A DNA stretch of 64,000 nt from Sphagnum magellanicum (GCA_021904315.1 CM038912.1:3807061-3871060), one strand, 5' to 3'; numbered from the stretch's first letter, positions 1 through 10,880 are shown. Made by a program: numbers and translations. Notes: generated by a model from the sequence alone, not told the origin.

Positions 1-2240
1 CACATTTCAAAGAAAAAGGTTACAATGCATCCATCCATCCCAAGCCTCTAATTCCTTTCTCTTCCTAACTCCTAACCCTATCTTTATGCTAGTTCATTTT
101 ACTAACAATCCTATCTCCTTACTACCTACACTTTAGGAGTTTTTTGCCACACCTCAAAATAGCCCTTGATGTTTTAATTTTGTAGGACAACCCCCTAGTT
201 TCCTCTTATCTTGCTTTCACAAGAGGGCAAACCTTTAATTTTCATTTTTAGGTTTAACAGCCCCTTTTTTAGGCTCTTTCCCCCTTTTCTACACCTACTT
301 CTTCTATCCAGTAGTGGGCCCATGTACCTCTACCTAATTTTCCACCATTCGCCTTGAATAACAACATGCATGAAGACTCCATTTGAACAATTTCCATCAT
401 TATCTTTTGATGATCCTACCTCCATCCTTTAGAAGGGGTTCTTGATTTGTTCATCCATGATGTTGTAGCCCATTTCACCTACCTCGCCTTTTCATGATGT
501 GTTAAGATCCCTTTTCAACCTTAAAGATCACAACAACATCATCACTTTTCCCTTTTCACACCCCTCATGTTCCACTTATTGCTTCAGGAGGGGAAGGAGA
601 GGTCAACGACTTCCCACCCTCTCAGCTTGATGAAAAAGTTGCTGTTATTGTCATGTCCTAACCCTAATTGCTAGAAGCTTTTGAAAAGCACCTTGCACCT
701 TGTTCATACCTTTTTATCCATTAGGTTTAGTCAATTTATGGCAAGGATAAAGTAACCCTATTATATCCTAATTCAGCTAGCCTATCACCCCTTTATCTTA
801 ACCAAGTTGTCCACCCCCCAAATCCAACTAGGATAAAGACAAACACCTTAACCTAGTCCTTTGGACCTAAGGTTACCCAAAACTTCCTTAACCATCTTAA
901 ATTCCTTTAATCAAGATTGAGTTAGGTTAATTTAAGCTCAACATTTCCTCTTAAGCTATAATTAAAGTGGAAAGATGGGTGAATGAAATGTAAAGCCAAA
1001 AGAGATTATGAATTGTTTTGGTCCATGTGACATCAAGCCCTTGTTATTAATACATAGACAATCAAGCTGAATCACGTAATTTAGCTTGATTGCCCCTAAC
1101 GTGACTCCTCAACACCTAAATCATTAGTGCATATGTTTTGGCAATGCCCTAGGGATAGAAAAGCTTGGGAGCTAATGTTTAGCTTCCTACATAGTCTCAA
1201 GTTGTCTCCTAGTACTACTTGGCATTTTGAAAGCCCTTAATGTAAAGCATTGCATGTTCAACAAAAGGTTGCCTAGTAGCCCTAGGAAGTTTAGCTTTAT
1301 TTGGACTTACTTTGCGGTATTGTTTTATGGTCCATATGGATCCAAAGAAAAGACATTGTTTTCAATAACAATAAGCGGTAGGATGTTAAGCTTGGGAAGG
1401 TTTTATTGGAGGGCCTTCTTGATTATGGTCTTCTTGAGTGGCATCACACATTACAATAGATTAAGTTAGATCTCGGGGAAGAAGAGGCTAGACTACTTGA
1501 GACCTTTATAAGACTTGGTGCTCTCATCATGCCATATATGCACAATTGTGACGGCAGGTAGAAAGGTCGGGTTGTGCTATCAACCACTCATACATGATAA
1601 CTTTATGTGGTAACTGATGTTCTTGGTTGGTTGGGGTTGGGTGTCCTCTTGGCCGACCCTTCCTTCTTCCTATCTGGGTTCCTTTTCTTCAAATGGATTC
1701 TTCCATTTGTGCTAATACATGTAAAGTAATGAAAGTATGTAATAGTGTTATCTTAAAAGTCACCCTTTGTTTCACCCCCTATCCCCTCTTTCAATGGTAT
1801 CCGCAAAGTAAGGAAATTTTATTAAATCTGGGTATGAAATGCATTTAATGCACAAGGTTCGAGAGCAATTATAGTAGTTGTGCAGGTATGAGTAGTGAAA
1901 ATATATGTAGTGGCAGTGCAAGTGCTCAAGAAAAAGGAAACATAGGATGAAACTTAGTTTACCACCAAAATTGGTGGAAAAACTAGTTTGGGTCTTAGTT
2001 ATTTCCTTTTGTAAAATTTTCATTCCCAATTAAGTGTTTGATGCCCTATTATGTTGAAATTGGCCGTTCTCGCCCCTTGATTACCTAACTTTGAGGATAA
2101 ATGTAATGTGTTCTTCTTTGTGTTTCCAATTTGCACTTTAACCAGATTTTTTTTTTTCTTATGTGTTTTTGCCATTCAAATATATATGAGAAATCAACAA
2201 TATCAATTTTTTTCACCATGATGTTATTATATATTTTCAA
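1..2240. other. Intergenic spacer, nothing recognised
   Basis: I find no gene, RNA or classed repeat here. The longest open frames (1227-1469, 1627-1848) are short and resemble no family I know. The first 900 bases are pyrimidine-rich and the rest is ordinary AT-rich spacer. A degraded transposon is possible but I cannot show one. Confidence 0.5.
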
Positions 2241-2248
2241 ATCATATC

Positions 2249-2800
2249 CAAAATGGAAAAGATTCCTTGGAATAAACATTCATAAAAATTTCTTAATCCA
2301 CCTTATATCCAAGGTTTTTGTTTTTCAATTTTGTGAAATATGTGGAATTGCCATTGGCAACAACATGACTTAGCCAATTTTGGATAGAGGTTCAAGAGAA
2401 AAGCTTTAAAAGATTCACATGGACATACAAGAACCCTAGTATAGTCTAAATATGATGAATTCAACTGTTTTTTTTTGCTCCTTGAAATACAGCGACTTTG
2501 GGCCTTTTTTTGCCCTAAAAAATCCTTCAAACAGTTGACAGCCCCTATTTCATTGTTGCCATGAAAAAGGATATCCCTCCTTTTGTCTAAGAGTTGGCCC
2601 CAAACGTAAGATGACATCTTGTCTAAGAGCCCACCCCAAACATAAGATGACATCTTGTCTAAAAACCCACCCCAAAGAATCGGCCCCAAATGTAAGATGA
2701 TGTCTTGTTTAAGAGCCCACCCCAAATGTAAGATGACGTCTTATCTAAGAGTCGACCCCAAATATAATATGGCATCTTGTTTAAAAGCTCGCCCTACAGA
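2249..2800. repeat. Dispersed repeat R1, left copy
   Basis: About 330 bp of unique-looking sequence followed by a short minisatellite. The same order of parts recurs at about 61767-62560. Shared stretches include 'agccaattttggatagagg' and a run ending in 'aaaagattcaca'. It matches no protein. The two copies are alike but clearly diverged, and the left array has fewer units than the right one. It may be the non-coding part of a larger transposon. Confidence 0.75.
2595..2792. repeat. 36-bp minisatellite, about 5 units (R1 left)
   Basis: About five imperfect units of 36 bp. Each carries a near-palindrome 'aagatgacatctt' followed by 'gtctaagagcccacc' and 'ccaaacat'. Because 36 is a multiple of three, every frame reads as a 12-residue repeat. 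The peptides seen in both strands are therefore by-products of the repeat and not evidence of a protein. Confidence 0.85.
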
Positions 2801-2802
2801 GC

Positions 2803-3240
2803 CGTGTCATGCCTGTATGCATGGCCTCATACATGACAGCCGATTACAGACATGTTAATCATGCCTTTTAGGGTTAATGTACATTCTTAGGTTACTGTAC
2901 ATTATTAGGTGTTTTAGGGTTATGGCTTGTTTAGGGTTTCAGCTTGTTGACGGATGTATAAAAGGCCAAATTCTTCCCTTCTCTAGTTAGTTTTTCTAGA
3001 ATTCCTTCGTCAGGACAGTTCCCTCCATAGATTAGATTTCTAGATGCTCATGGCGGCTATTACATAGCCATTGTTTACATACACTACGTTTTCTTTCCTT
3101 CTTTGCAATTTAATTCTAGAAAAACTACTTTTGATCACTTAATGTTGAAAGCAACAAATTTTTCTTGGCTTTGAGTTCTTAGGCTTCTTTTGCTGTTAGT
3201 GTTGTTGTTGTTGTTGTTATTGTTGTTGAAGGGAGCTTGT
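2803..3240 (+). promoter_or_regulatory. Candidate 5' LTR or promoter of the 2.8-9.6 kb element
   Basis: The stretch begins 'tgtcatgcctgtatgc', has a TATA-like 'tataaaagg' at about 2957, pyrimidine-rich sequence after it, and lies upstream of the gag-like frames of the Ty3/gypsy-type element. That is the layout of an LTR with its U3/R/U5 parts. No second copy is visible because the element is cut off on its right side, so the LTR cannot be confirmed by pairing. It could instead be an unrelated promoter. Confidence 0.3.
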
Positions 3241-3454
3241 GCTGTTACATTTCTGTTGCCAGCCAACAAAGCTGGGATTAGAGGAGCTGGGAAAAGCGAG
3301 ACCAAATGGGGGAGTGATGTATCTTGGAGAGGTTTTTTTTTTTTCTCTTTTTCTTCTCTCTCTCTCGCATAGAGGCTTTTGCTTCAAAGATTCTTGAAGC
3401 TATCGCAATTAAATAAGAAGTAAAAACAACAAAATATAAATTTTTTTTACTTTT

Positions 3455-3745
3455 GCAGTGCCATGTGCACCATCGCTATAGCACCGTGTTCGTTGTAAGT
3501 TGCAATGTCATGAGCTGCAATGTTGCGAGCTGCAGTGCGACGTTCGTCGCGTTGTCGCCCGCTAACACCGCAGAGCTCATGCACGCCTCACAACACCTCC
3601 CAACGCGATGTTCGTTGTGTTGCCACCCACCATCGCTATGGAGTTCATGCACGCCCCATAGTGTTGCCATGGAGCTCATGCACGCCGCATAGTGTCGCCA
3701 TGGTTGTTGCATTGCGTTTGCCATCACTATGGAGTGCATAGGCAC
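3455..3745. repeat. Degenerate minisatellite built on 'gagctcatgcacgcc'
   Basis: Several imperfect copies of a unit containing 'catcgctatggagctcatg' and 'cacgcc', mixed with repeats of 'tgcgagctgcagtgc'. It is richer in GC than the flanks. It lies in what would be the leader of the retroelement. The open frames in it are products of the repetition. Confidence 0.6.
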
Positions 3746-3789
3746 TTTAGAGTGCCATGGTGTTTGTAATGTTGTTTGTCGCGTTGTCA

Positions 3790-4215
3790 TTGTTAGACTT
3801 TCGTCCGACGTTTGTTGAACTTTCATCTGTTTTTCGTCAAATTTTTGTTCGACTTTCGTCTAATGTTCATCGAACTTCCATCTGATTTTCGTCGGACATT
3901 CGTCGAACTTTCATCCGATTTTCGTCGGATGTTCATTGAATTTTCGTTTGACTTTCATCGGACAAAACGTTAGACTTTCCTCCAACGTGTGTTCGACGTG
4001 CGTCCAACATGCATCGGATTTTCGTCAGACTTTCATTCGACGTTCATCGGATGTTCATCGGACTTTCATTTGACGTTTGTCGGATGTTCATCGGACTTTC
4101 GTTCGATGTTCGTCAAACTTCCATTGGACTTTCATTGGACTTCTGTCGGACGTTCGTTAGACTTCCGTTCAACTTTTGTTCGATGTTTGTTGGACTTTCG
4201 TCCACGACATCCGCA
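3790..4215. repeat. Degenerate minisatellite built on 'ttcgtcggactttcatt'
   Basis: About 420 bp of imperfect repeats of short blocks such as 'ttcgtcggactttc', 'gacgttcatcggatg' and 'ttcgttcgacg'. All three forward frames read as Ser/Phe/Asp-rich repeats. The array lies between the candidate LTR and the gag-like region of the retroelement. It looks like a locally expanded leader sequence. Confidence 0.75.
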
Positions 4216-4716
4216 TTGACACACCATATTCTTCAAATTGTATGTATTGCGTACATGCATATCCAATATTGTATTCTTCAAATCGTATCTAGTGCTCTAT
4301 ATTTTTACAAAATTTTGGGGTATGGGACAACACCATGTCCTTAAATGATGAGAGCATTACCGCTCAGCCAGAGCCAATGTATTAACTATGAAGTAACACA
4401 TAATCATTTGAGCTGATTTCTTTGAGCTCATGATCTTCACAATAGTACCATCAAATGTCTATAGCATTAACGTCATCTAGTATAGTTACTACCAAGAATT
4501 CAAGTTTAGGTTACATTACATCAACGGTACATCATAGTCCATTTGGAAGGGTTAATTAGTGGGGTACGTTTGTTGTTGCACCTACTTTCACACCATCATC
4601 GTATATTCCACTGTAAATCCTTAGCTCTACACCCATATACACCGTGGAGAATAGAGAAGTTCAGTGGAAGGTTAGGTACCATTTCTTTAAAGGAATTCAA
4701 GGTAACTTTTTGAACT

Positions 4717-5708
4717 GTGGTTTGTGAATTGGAGTTCAAGTATGATGCTAATTACATCGAGGCGTTTGCATTTAAACAACTGGCTCGTTATGTGCAGTAT
4801 GAGGCATTGGATGTCTACGAGCAACATTTTCCGAGGGTTTTGAGCGTCACCCAGATCTCCAATCTAACTTATGTCACAACCATCACCACCACCTCTCAAG
4901 CTGCACTGCGAGCTGCCATTGCACATCATGGGACTGTGCTGAATAATCCAGATCCGGTACCTACTTCAGTAAACCTTTTTTCTCAACAATTCATTGCTAC
5001 TACCGCAAACATTCCTCCCACCATCAATGCACTAGCTTTTGCTGATCTAGTGGGAGAATTCTTTCAAATTCTTGAGTTGAAATTTTTGGTCCAAAGTTCT
5101 GAAAAAATTCTGCAGCTCGCCATTTTCTCTCGGCAGAAAGATGAAACATTCAAGATGCTTTACAAGAGGCTTCTCAAAGTTAAAGAGGATACTCAAAGCA
5201 TCATAAACTTGGAAGCTGCCCATTGGTATCTTTGTTCGTTAGAAGGTACTCAGACACTCCATGCGTAGGTTTTACAATAGGTTTTTTTGCAGAATTTGGA
5301 GACTCGTACATTTTGTTGGATGTGTACAACATTTTTAAAAACCTAGAATTAATTCATGCACATCATGAGGCTAGTACTATGAGGCTTCCATCACGTTCAA
5401 AGCTTGAGCTTCCACCAGCTGTGCTAACCAAATCATCACATTCTTCTTCAAAGGCTAAAGCGGTGCACTCGGCTGCACCCATCCTACTTTCTTGTAACTA
5501 CTATGGCAATCCTGCCCACAAAGCTAGTGAGTGCAACATTCCTTTCAAGCTTTTCTTTTATGATTATTATGGGAAAAAGGGACATCAGGAAGCTATTTGT
5601 TTTGCCAAGTTCTTGGAACGGAAGCAATTCCAATTACCACAGCAAAATCTACCAGCATATTCCGTTGCCCTTCAACCAAAAGCCAAGGCACCTCAGCCTT
5701 CCACTTAG
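4717..5708 (+). mobile_element. gag-like region of the methyltransferase-bearing retroelement
   Basis: Frames here read as a retrotransposon capsid region. A helical segment around 5130-5260 contains 'QKDETFKMLYKRLLKVKED', as expected of a gag domain. Two zinc-knuckle-like motifs follow: 'CNYYGNPAHKASEC' at about 5493-5534 and 'YDYYGKKGHQEAIC' at about 5559-5600. Two knuckles after a capsid domain fit a Ty3/gypsy-type Gag. The region belongs to the decayed element and is itself broken. Confidence 0.65.
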
Positions 5709-6332
5709 GCTTTCCCCACCAAGGGTATTTCTAGTAGGAATGTTAAGAAGGAACATAATGTTGATAAAAGGGAGGTGCTTCAAGCCCATGCCATTCAAAT
5801 TCAAATTCTGCAAAATGAATTCATATCATTGAGGGCCTAATTTGCTAATCTAAAAGGCAAGTCTTCCCAACCAGCTAGTCATGCCCAACCTGTACAGGGT
5901 TCAAGATCATGAGAGGGAACTCCTAGGTCATTTTATGGCCTCCCACACGATGCCATGGTTGGGGAGTATGTTATTTCTAGTGCACACAATTTTAGTCTCA
6001 CACCAGAATTTTCCATTTCTTTTTTCCCTTCTTACTTTGTGGCACAAGAGGCTAGTGTGGCACCCAGAGTTTTTGCCACTAGGCAGGTAATTCAGACTGA
6101 TGGATTCGCATCTGGTTCAAGTCCTATTATTAGGGCTAGAGGAGCTCGAATAGTCATGCCATAATCTTTTCGTCTTTTCAACATGGAAGAAAAACGCACC
6201 TTGTTGGCGAAAGGGGAGGAGACTACTATACCACAAGTTGTTAGGGCATCAAATTCTCGTGTCCCAGGAGTACATGTACATGAGAAAAACACACAATTTT
6301 CTAATGATCAGCTTATGGAGTGCTAATTTCAA

Positions 6333-7055
6333 ATGCGTGAAACAGCACAAAAGCTTGTGAGTACACCATTGTTTAATTTTCAAGATTTGAAGTTAAGCAC
6401 CAGGGACATAATTGTAGTATTAGAAGATACCTTAAACACTACATTAGGTCCTTTACCAATCCTTAATCCACATGCTACAAGGGTCCCATCCAACACCTTG
6501 GAGAAACACTTGATTGACTCACGTGTTGTAGATGGCATTCGTAATCTGGTCATTAGTTCTAACATGGTTAAACTAGTGGGCTTTCCTACCTCTGATTCTA
6601 CATTCGCATATTACAAGGGAGCTAAGAACATTTCATTTATGGATTTGTTATTCAACAAAGTTGTTGTGGATAACTATTCTCTCCACAAAGTCTTTGACTC
6701 ATTTTCGAAGGTGGTGCCTAGTGAGAGAACTTCCATCGCCACCAAAGTTGCCATTGTTAACAACATTGAGTCAGCAATCCAAGTGGGAGGACATACACCC
6801 AGAGTGGTATTTTTTGATACATGTGCCCAACCAGTGATTCGTGGAGTTCAATTTGCCAAGAGGATGGGCATGCTCAACTCCAAATTACAAAAATCTATGT
6901 GGCAAATTTGCACCGCTAGTGGGAGTGTAGAGGAAGTACTTGGGGAGAGCTTGGATTTGATTGTGCTTAACTTCAATGAAGGTATAGATCAAGAGCTTTG
7001 CGTACAGGTTAAATGTTTATTCACTAATGCCATTAGTTATGATGTGCTCATTTGA
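6333..7055 (+). mobile_element. Protease region of the same retroelement
   Basis: A 240-codon stretch. Its central part, 'RVVFFDTCAQPVIRGVQFAK' (about 6801-6860), resembles the active-site strand of retropepsin-like aspartic proteases, where the pattern is hydrophobic-hydrophobic-D-T/S-G/C-A. The segment before it resembles no domain I can name. It lies between the gag-like and methyltransferase-like regions, where a protease is expected in Ty3/gypsy pol. Confidence 0.55.
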
Positions 7056-7479
7056 CAAGAAGCCCTGTTTCCACCAAGTTTCATAATTGACAATTGGTTC
7101 AAGCATGCTTACTATCGAGTGGATTGGGAGACTAATGGCCACCACCTGGGATACATACCCCTTGATTTACATGGGAACCATAGTCCTATGGCTCACCATT
7201 GTATGTTCAAGGAAGCACACACCATTTCCTACATCCAACAAGCTAACCATGAGTGGATAAAGGGAGATGAAGAGGAGACAATTTATGCCCAAGCTACTAA
7301 AAGCTTGAAGGTGGTTCCTTTTGACATTCAACACAGACTAGAGGTTTTACAAAGTTTCAAAGCAGCCCACGAGCCCTTGATCAAAGTTTTGTTTAGTTTT
7401 GAGAACATGGAGAACTATGGCGAACCGATTAAACCAATATTTCGTCAGCTAATCACTTGGACACCACTTAAGGAGGGGA

Positions 7480-8330
7480 TTACATTACTAGAGCTCTTTG
7501 GTGGTATTGGTATAGGTCTCGAAGCCCTACTATAGTAAAGGATGGTGGTTTGGAAGTATTTCTACGTAGACATTGATCCTATTGCAAGGCAAGTGGTGGC
7601 ATCGAGAATGATGGAACTCGTAGCCAGATTTTCACAACAGTTTCCAACCATCGCATGGAAGGCTAATTTCATTTTCTTGCCCTCTGACATGTAATTAATT
7701 TAGAAAAAACATATGGAATTGCTTGGCCCCGTGGACCTCATCATTTTAGGTTGGGAGTATCAAGAATTTTTAGTGGCTAGATTTGGAGAAGGTTTAAGTG
7801 ATACAAAATCCGGTCTCTTCACGGACATGGTATGATTGATCATCCGGGTTCAATCCATTTTTCCTATGTTTAGTTATGTAATTGAGAACACCCCTTTTCA
7901 GCTTGACCAGAGGGAAAAAGTCCAGGAGCATTACACGCTAGTCAAACATTACTCGATGTGGCACAATGCGATTCATATGCGCACTAGCTATGCAATTGGT
8001 GGACCAACCTTGCACCAATTTCAGTTTTACAGTTGGTTCTAAAATACACCATCAGAGACCCCAACCTATAGGTTTCTCACATATTGGATGATCAAAGCTC
8101 CTGCTAACCAGTTACAAGGTAAGAAAAACCTCCTTAGTTTCTTGTAAACATAATAGGAAAACTGAAAGGTGCTTGGCCCACCTTTATCTCCTTCTCAGGA
8201 ACACATGCCTTTTAGGGAGATGGACTAGGCCTGGTGTATCGTCATTCTTCAATCACTTGGGATGAACCAAGCCTTGAAGAAAGAAAAAGGGCTATGGGGT
8301 TCCAAACTGGCATTATTAGTCACTGAGGTG
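7480..8330 (+). mobile_element. C5 cytosine DNA methyltransferase-like domain within the retroelement
   Basis: Several blocks occur in the order expected for a C5-cytosine DNA methyltransferase. A motif I-like AdoMet-binding block is 'ITLLELFGGIGIGLEALL' (about 7479-7532; compare the family pattern DLFxGxGG). A motif II-like block is 'YVDIDPIARQVVASRM' (about 7564-7611). A motif IV-like region is 'GPVDLIILGW' followed by 'GEGLSDTKSGLF' (about 7725-7830). A motif VI-like block is 'YVIENTPF' (about 7873-7896). Near 8285-8315 there is 'RAMGF', like the late motif of these enzymes. The pieces lie between the protease-like and RT regions and share their orientation and decay. Such enzymes transfer a methyl group from AdoMet to cytosine C5. 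This copy is broken. Family membership is my inference from motif order and has not been searched. Confidence 0.75.
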
Positions 8331-8809
8331 ACTATATTGGAACATAATGCTTTACTAGGGAGAGGCATGGACCTGAACTCCCTTACATGGTTGTTGGTAA
8401 CTTGTGTACTCTTTTAAATGTACACAACACCAGCATTGATTTAATTAGCTTGTAGTTCTGGCGATGTGACTACATGGCACCCCAACCAAGTACACTTGCC
8501 TATCTTCAACACTCTACACTTCACTTTTAGTGTTGGGGGGAGGTGGTACCATGTAATTTGATTCAAGTTATTTTTGATACACTTGGAGGTACATCAGCTT
8601 CTGGAAAAACAATTACAACCTTCTACGAATTTGCGTAGTTGGATAGTGGAGAACCCAATACACCAAGTTTTTCAAACACACTTTCCAATTCCATTCCATG
8701 TGTTTCTAGCTACCCTTTTGTTATGGGGAAGCAGTTCACCAAGAAGGAGAAAGACTAGGTCATAGACTTGTTAATTAAGTATGAAAATGTGTTTGCATTC
8801 TCAATGAAA

Positions 8810-9570
8810 GATTTAGGTAGGTGTAAGACCATGCAATTCTCTATAGACCTTATAGATGAAACACCCATCTATCGGAGGAAGCATAGGTTGAGCAAACATG
8901 AGTGGGAACTGGTAGATGAAAGATGCAAATAGCTCCACGAGGTTGGTCTCATTGAGCCATCAAGTTTTGATTTCATAGCTACTACATTAATGCTAGTAAA
9001 GAAGGATTCAACTGGATTATGGATTGAGAAAAGGATGTGTAGGGATTATAGGCCTTTAAACCTAGTTACACCTCAGGACAGGTACCCCATGCCCATCCAT
9101 GAAGAACTGTTTGATAACATTGGAGACTCAAACATTTTCACAATTATGGATCTGAAGCAAGGCTTCAACCAGATTATGCTTGTTGTGAAGGATTATAAGA
9201 AAATGACATTCCATGGGAGCAATAAGTTGTGGGAATGGCTTGTGATGGCTTTTGGATTGAAAAATGCACCTATCTTCTTTAAGTGAGTCATGGACTAGGT
9301 TTTCGAAGGGGTAGATTTCTTGAAGTGCTACATAGATGACGTCCTAGTGCATAGCAAGGGACTCCTACAACACTTGGTTCATCTTGAGGAATTATGAAAG
9401 AAGTTCCACGAAGTTAATATGAAGATCCATCCTAAAAAGTGTGAGTTTGCTTTCACCTTAGTAGCCTTCCTTGGACACAAAATTTTGCCAAATGGTATTA
9501 TGGCTCATTGGGCCAAAGTAATAGCTAATTTGGAGATGCCCAATCCTATTGATGTTCACACTTTGAGGAG
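8810..9570 (+). mobile_element. Reverse transcriptase of the same retroelement (Ty3/gypsy type)
   Basis: Typical RT blocks are readable: 'CRDYRPLNLVTPQDRYPMP' (about 9038-9094), 'FTIMDLKQGFNQIML' (about 9138-9182), 'MAFGLKNAPIFF' (about 9246-9281), the catalytic 'YIDDVLVHSKG' (about 9328-9360), and 'KKCEFAF' with 'FLGHKILPNGI' (about 9435-9500). The order and spacing are those of a Ty3/gypsy RT. The sequence leaves the RT alignment near 9575, so RNase H and integrase are absent from this copy. Confidence 0.85.
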
Positions 9571-9579
9571 CCTCAACTT

Positions 9580-10080
9580 TGTGACAAGGACACAATGGAG
9601 AAATATGCAGATGGAGTTTTGAAACTCATGCACTAAATGCTGGAGATTTTTTCCACTCTTCTGGGTCTTCAGCCAAAGTACTTGGAAGAGAAATTTGGGA
9701 ACCCCATTATTAACACACAAACAAATTTCTACCCGCCATCTCCATAGCCAGATCTAATGTTAGGCCTGGCTGCAATATTGGACCCGAATAGCATGACAGT
9801 GCTGTTCCAGGATGACACTGGTGGCCTCCAAGTGAAGAAGGGAAACTGTTGGGTGTTGAATTAGGTGTTGAGCAATGGCATATTTCAAACTGTGGAGCAC
9901 AACGTGGTGACAAATACAAGCACAATTCATTTGTCTCTAGCCACTTTTTTTCATCCCAACATGGATGCCATTTTGGGCCTTGCAGTAGAGCTTGTTGATG
10001 CATCAAACCCAACTTGCTACCCATTCATGAAATATGGAGACTACCGTGCAGCTTTTCATACAAGGGGATGAAGCAGCAAG
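9580..10080 (+). pseudogene. 2-oxoglutarate/Fe(II)-dependent dioxygenase (2OGD) fragment, dead
   Basis: One frame from 9580 reads as the C-terminal part of a plant 2OGD (flavonol synthase/GA oxidase-like superfamily, an oxidase using 2-oxoglutarate and Fe(II)). Visible pieces are 'KYLEEKFGNP', 'NFYPPSP', 'LDPNSMTVLFQDDTGGLQV', 'VLSNGIFQTVEHNVVTNTST' and 'SLATFFHPNMDA', ending near 'KYGDYRAAF'. In-frame stops occur at 9634, 9745 and 9862. The first iron-binding His of the HxD motif is not there (Ile in its place). The segment normally lying between the 'GNCW' and 'LSNG' parts (with 'NIGD') is deleted. The last conserved His (VEH) remains. No intron interrupts the fragment. It abuts the truncated RT without a gap, so it was either captured by the element or joined to it by deletion. 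Confidence 0.85.
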
Positions 10081-10283
10081 ACTTTGGGAAAATTAGTTGT
10101 AACTTAAAATGGAATTAAAAGAAAGACACCATGCGATAGTGCCGATCCTTATCATATATATTCCCACAACATTACAATCTTCACCTTGCAACCTAGGAAC
10201 TCAGATTTTATGACATTGAAGCTCATTACATAACAATGTGGGTGTACCAACCACTTTGCCCAACAAGCTTTAAAGTGGTGCCT

Positions 10284-10880
10284 AGGTAGTGCACCATTTT
10301 AAAATTGAATTAGAACTTGAACCAAGCGTGCTTCCCCCATTTAAACAAGGTTTAGGTTCTCTAGTAGGTACATATACACAATTTGATTTTCAAAAGTATA
10401 ATGGTGCATGCACACTTGATGTTAAGTTTCAGTGTTAAATGAAATTTATATAGGTGGCATCCTAGGTGGCACCCAATGATAAATGGGCGATAGCTTAATG
10501 TTAAGTGAATGTTAGTTTAACATAAAAATTTCATGGTAATTAGGTTTAAGTCCTCAATGGCTAACATGATGTTAGGGGACTCAACCCTAAAGTGTTTAAC
10601 ACCAAGTGTGAATGTACTTTAAACTTGACACTTTAAGAAAGTTAGTGCATTTGATTGGTCATACATAATTGACGTTACATAATTTCTATCTTGATTATGT
10701 AATGTGTGTAATAGCTGAAGAAACTAATATTGCACATTGATTTTTTTTTATAAAAATTACATGTGATGGAGATGGAACCAAACCTCAAGTGTTAAATCAA
10801 AACGAGTTTAAATTTGTTGTGAAAATGAATGGAATTGAAAGCTCATAAAAATCCAAAGAATCGGTCTTAAGACTAGACCA
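10284..10880. repeat. Dispersed repeat R2, left copy
   Basis: About 600 bp closely matching 63407-64000. Both copies begin 'aggtagtgcaccattt' and stay alike through 'gtgctaaat'-type AT-rich sequence. The copies differ by a few per cent with small indels. The left copy may extend beyond 10880, because the right copy runs off the window. No coding potential is seen. It is probably part of a transposon or its LTR. Confidence 0.85.

Larger units (their letters stand above)
2803..9575 (+). mobile_element. Ty3/gypsy-type retroelement with DNA methyltransferase-like domain, decayed
   Basis: A long decayed LTR-type retroelement. In order along the plus strand it shows a candidate LTR, a leader with two minisatellites, a gag-like region (capsid part about 4717-5268, two zinc-knuckle-like motifs at 5493-5605), an aspartic-protease-like segment (about 6804-6840), a C5 cytosine methyltransferase-like domain (about 7480-8330) and a reverse transcriptase (about 8810-9570, with the 'YIDD' box near 9328). 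No RNase H, integrase or 3' LTR follows, because the sequence switches to an unrelated gene fragment near 9575. The coding parts are broken in many places (a dozen or more) and the copy is surely inactive and old. The family is Ty3/gypsy-like from the RT. The left boundary is uncertain. Confidence 0.8.

Noticed and set aside
1227-1848. Open frames in the first 2 kb as a gene
   Set aside because: No recognisable domain, no splice logic linking them, and no support from a second copy.
2595-2858. Cys/Lys-rich repeat protein frames in the R1 minisatellites
   Set aside because: The 36-bp period opens several frames on both strands. The peptides are by-products of the tandem array.
3190-3372. Leu-rich open frame
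   Set aside because: It is a (TTG)n microsatellite followed by pyrimidine tracts, with no start context or homology.
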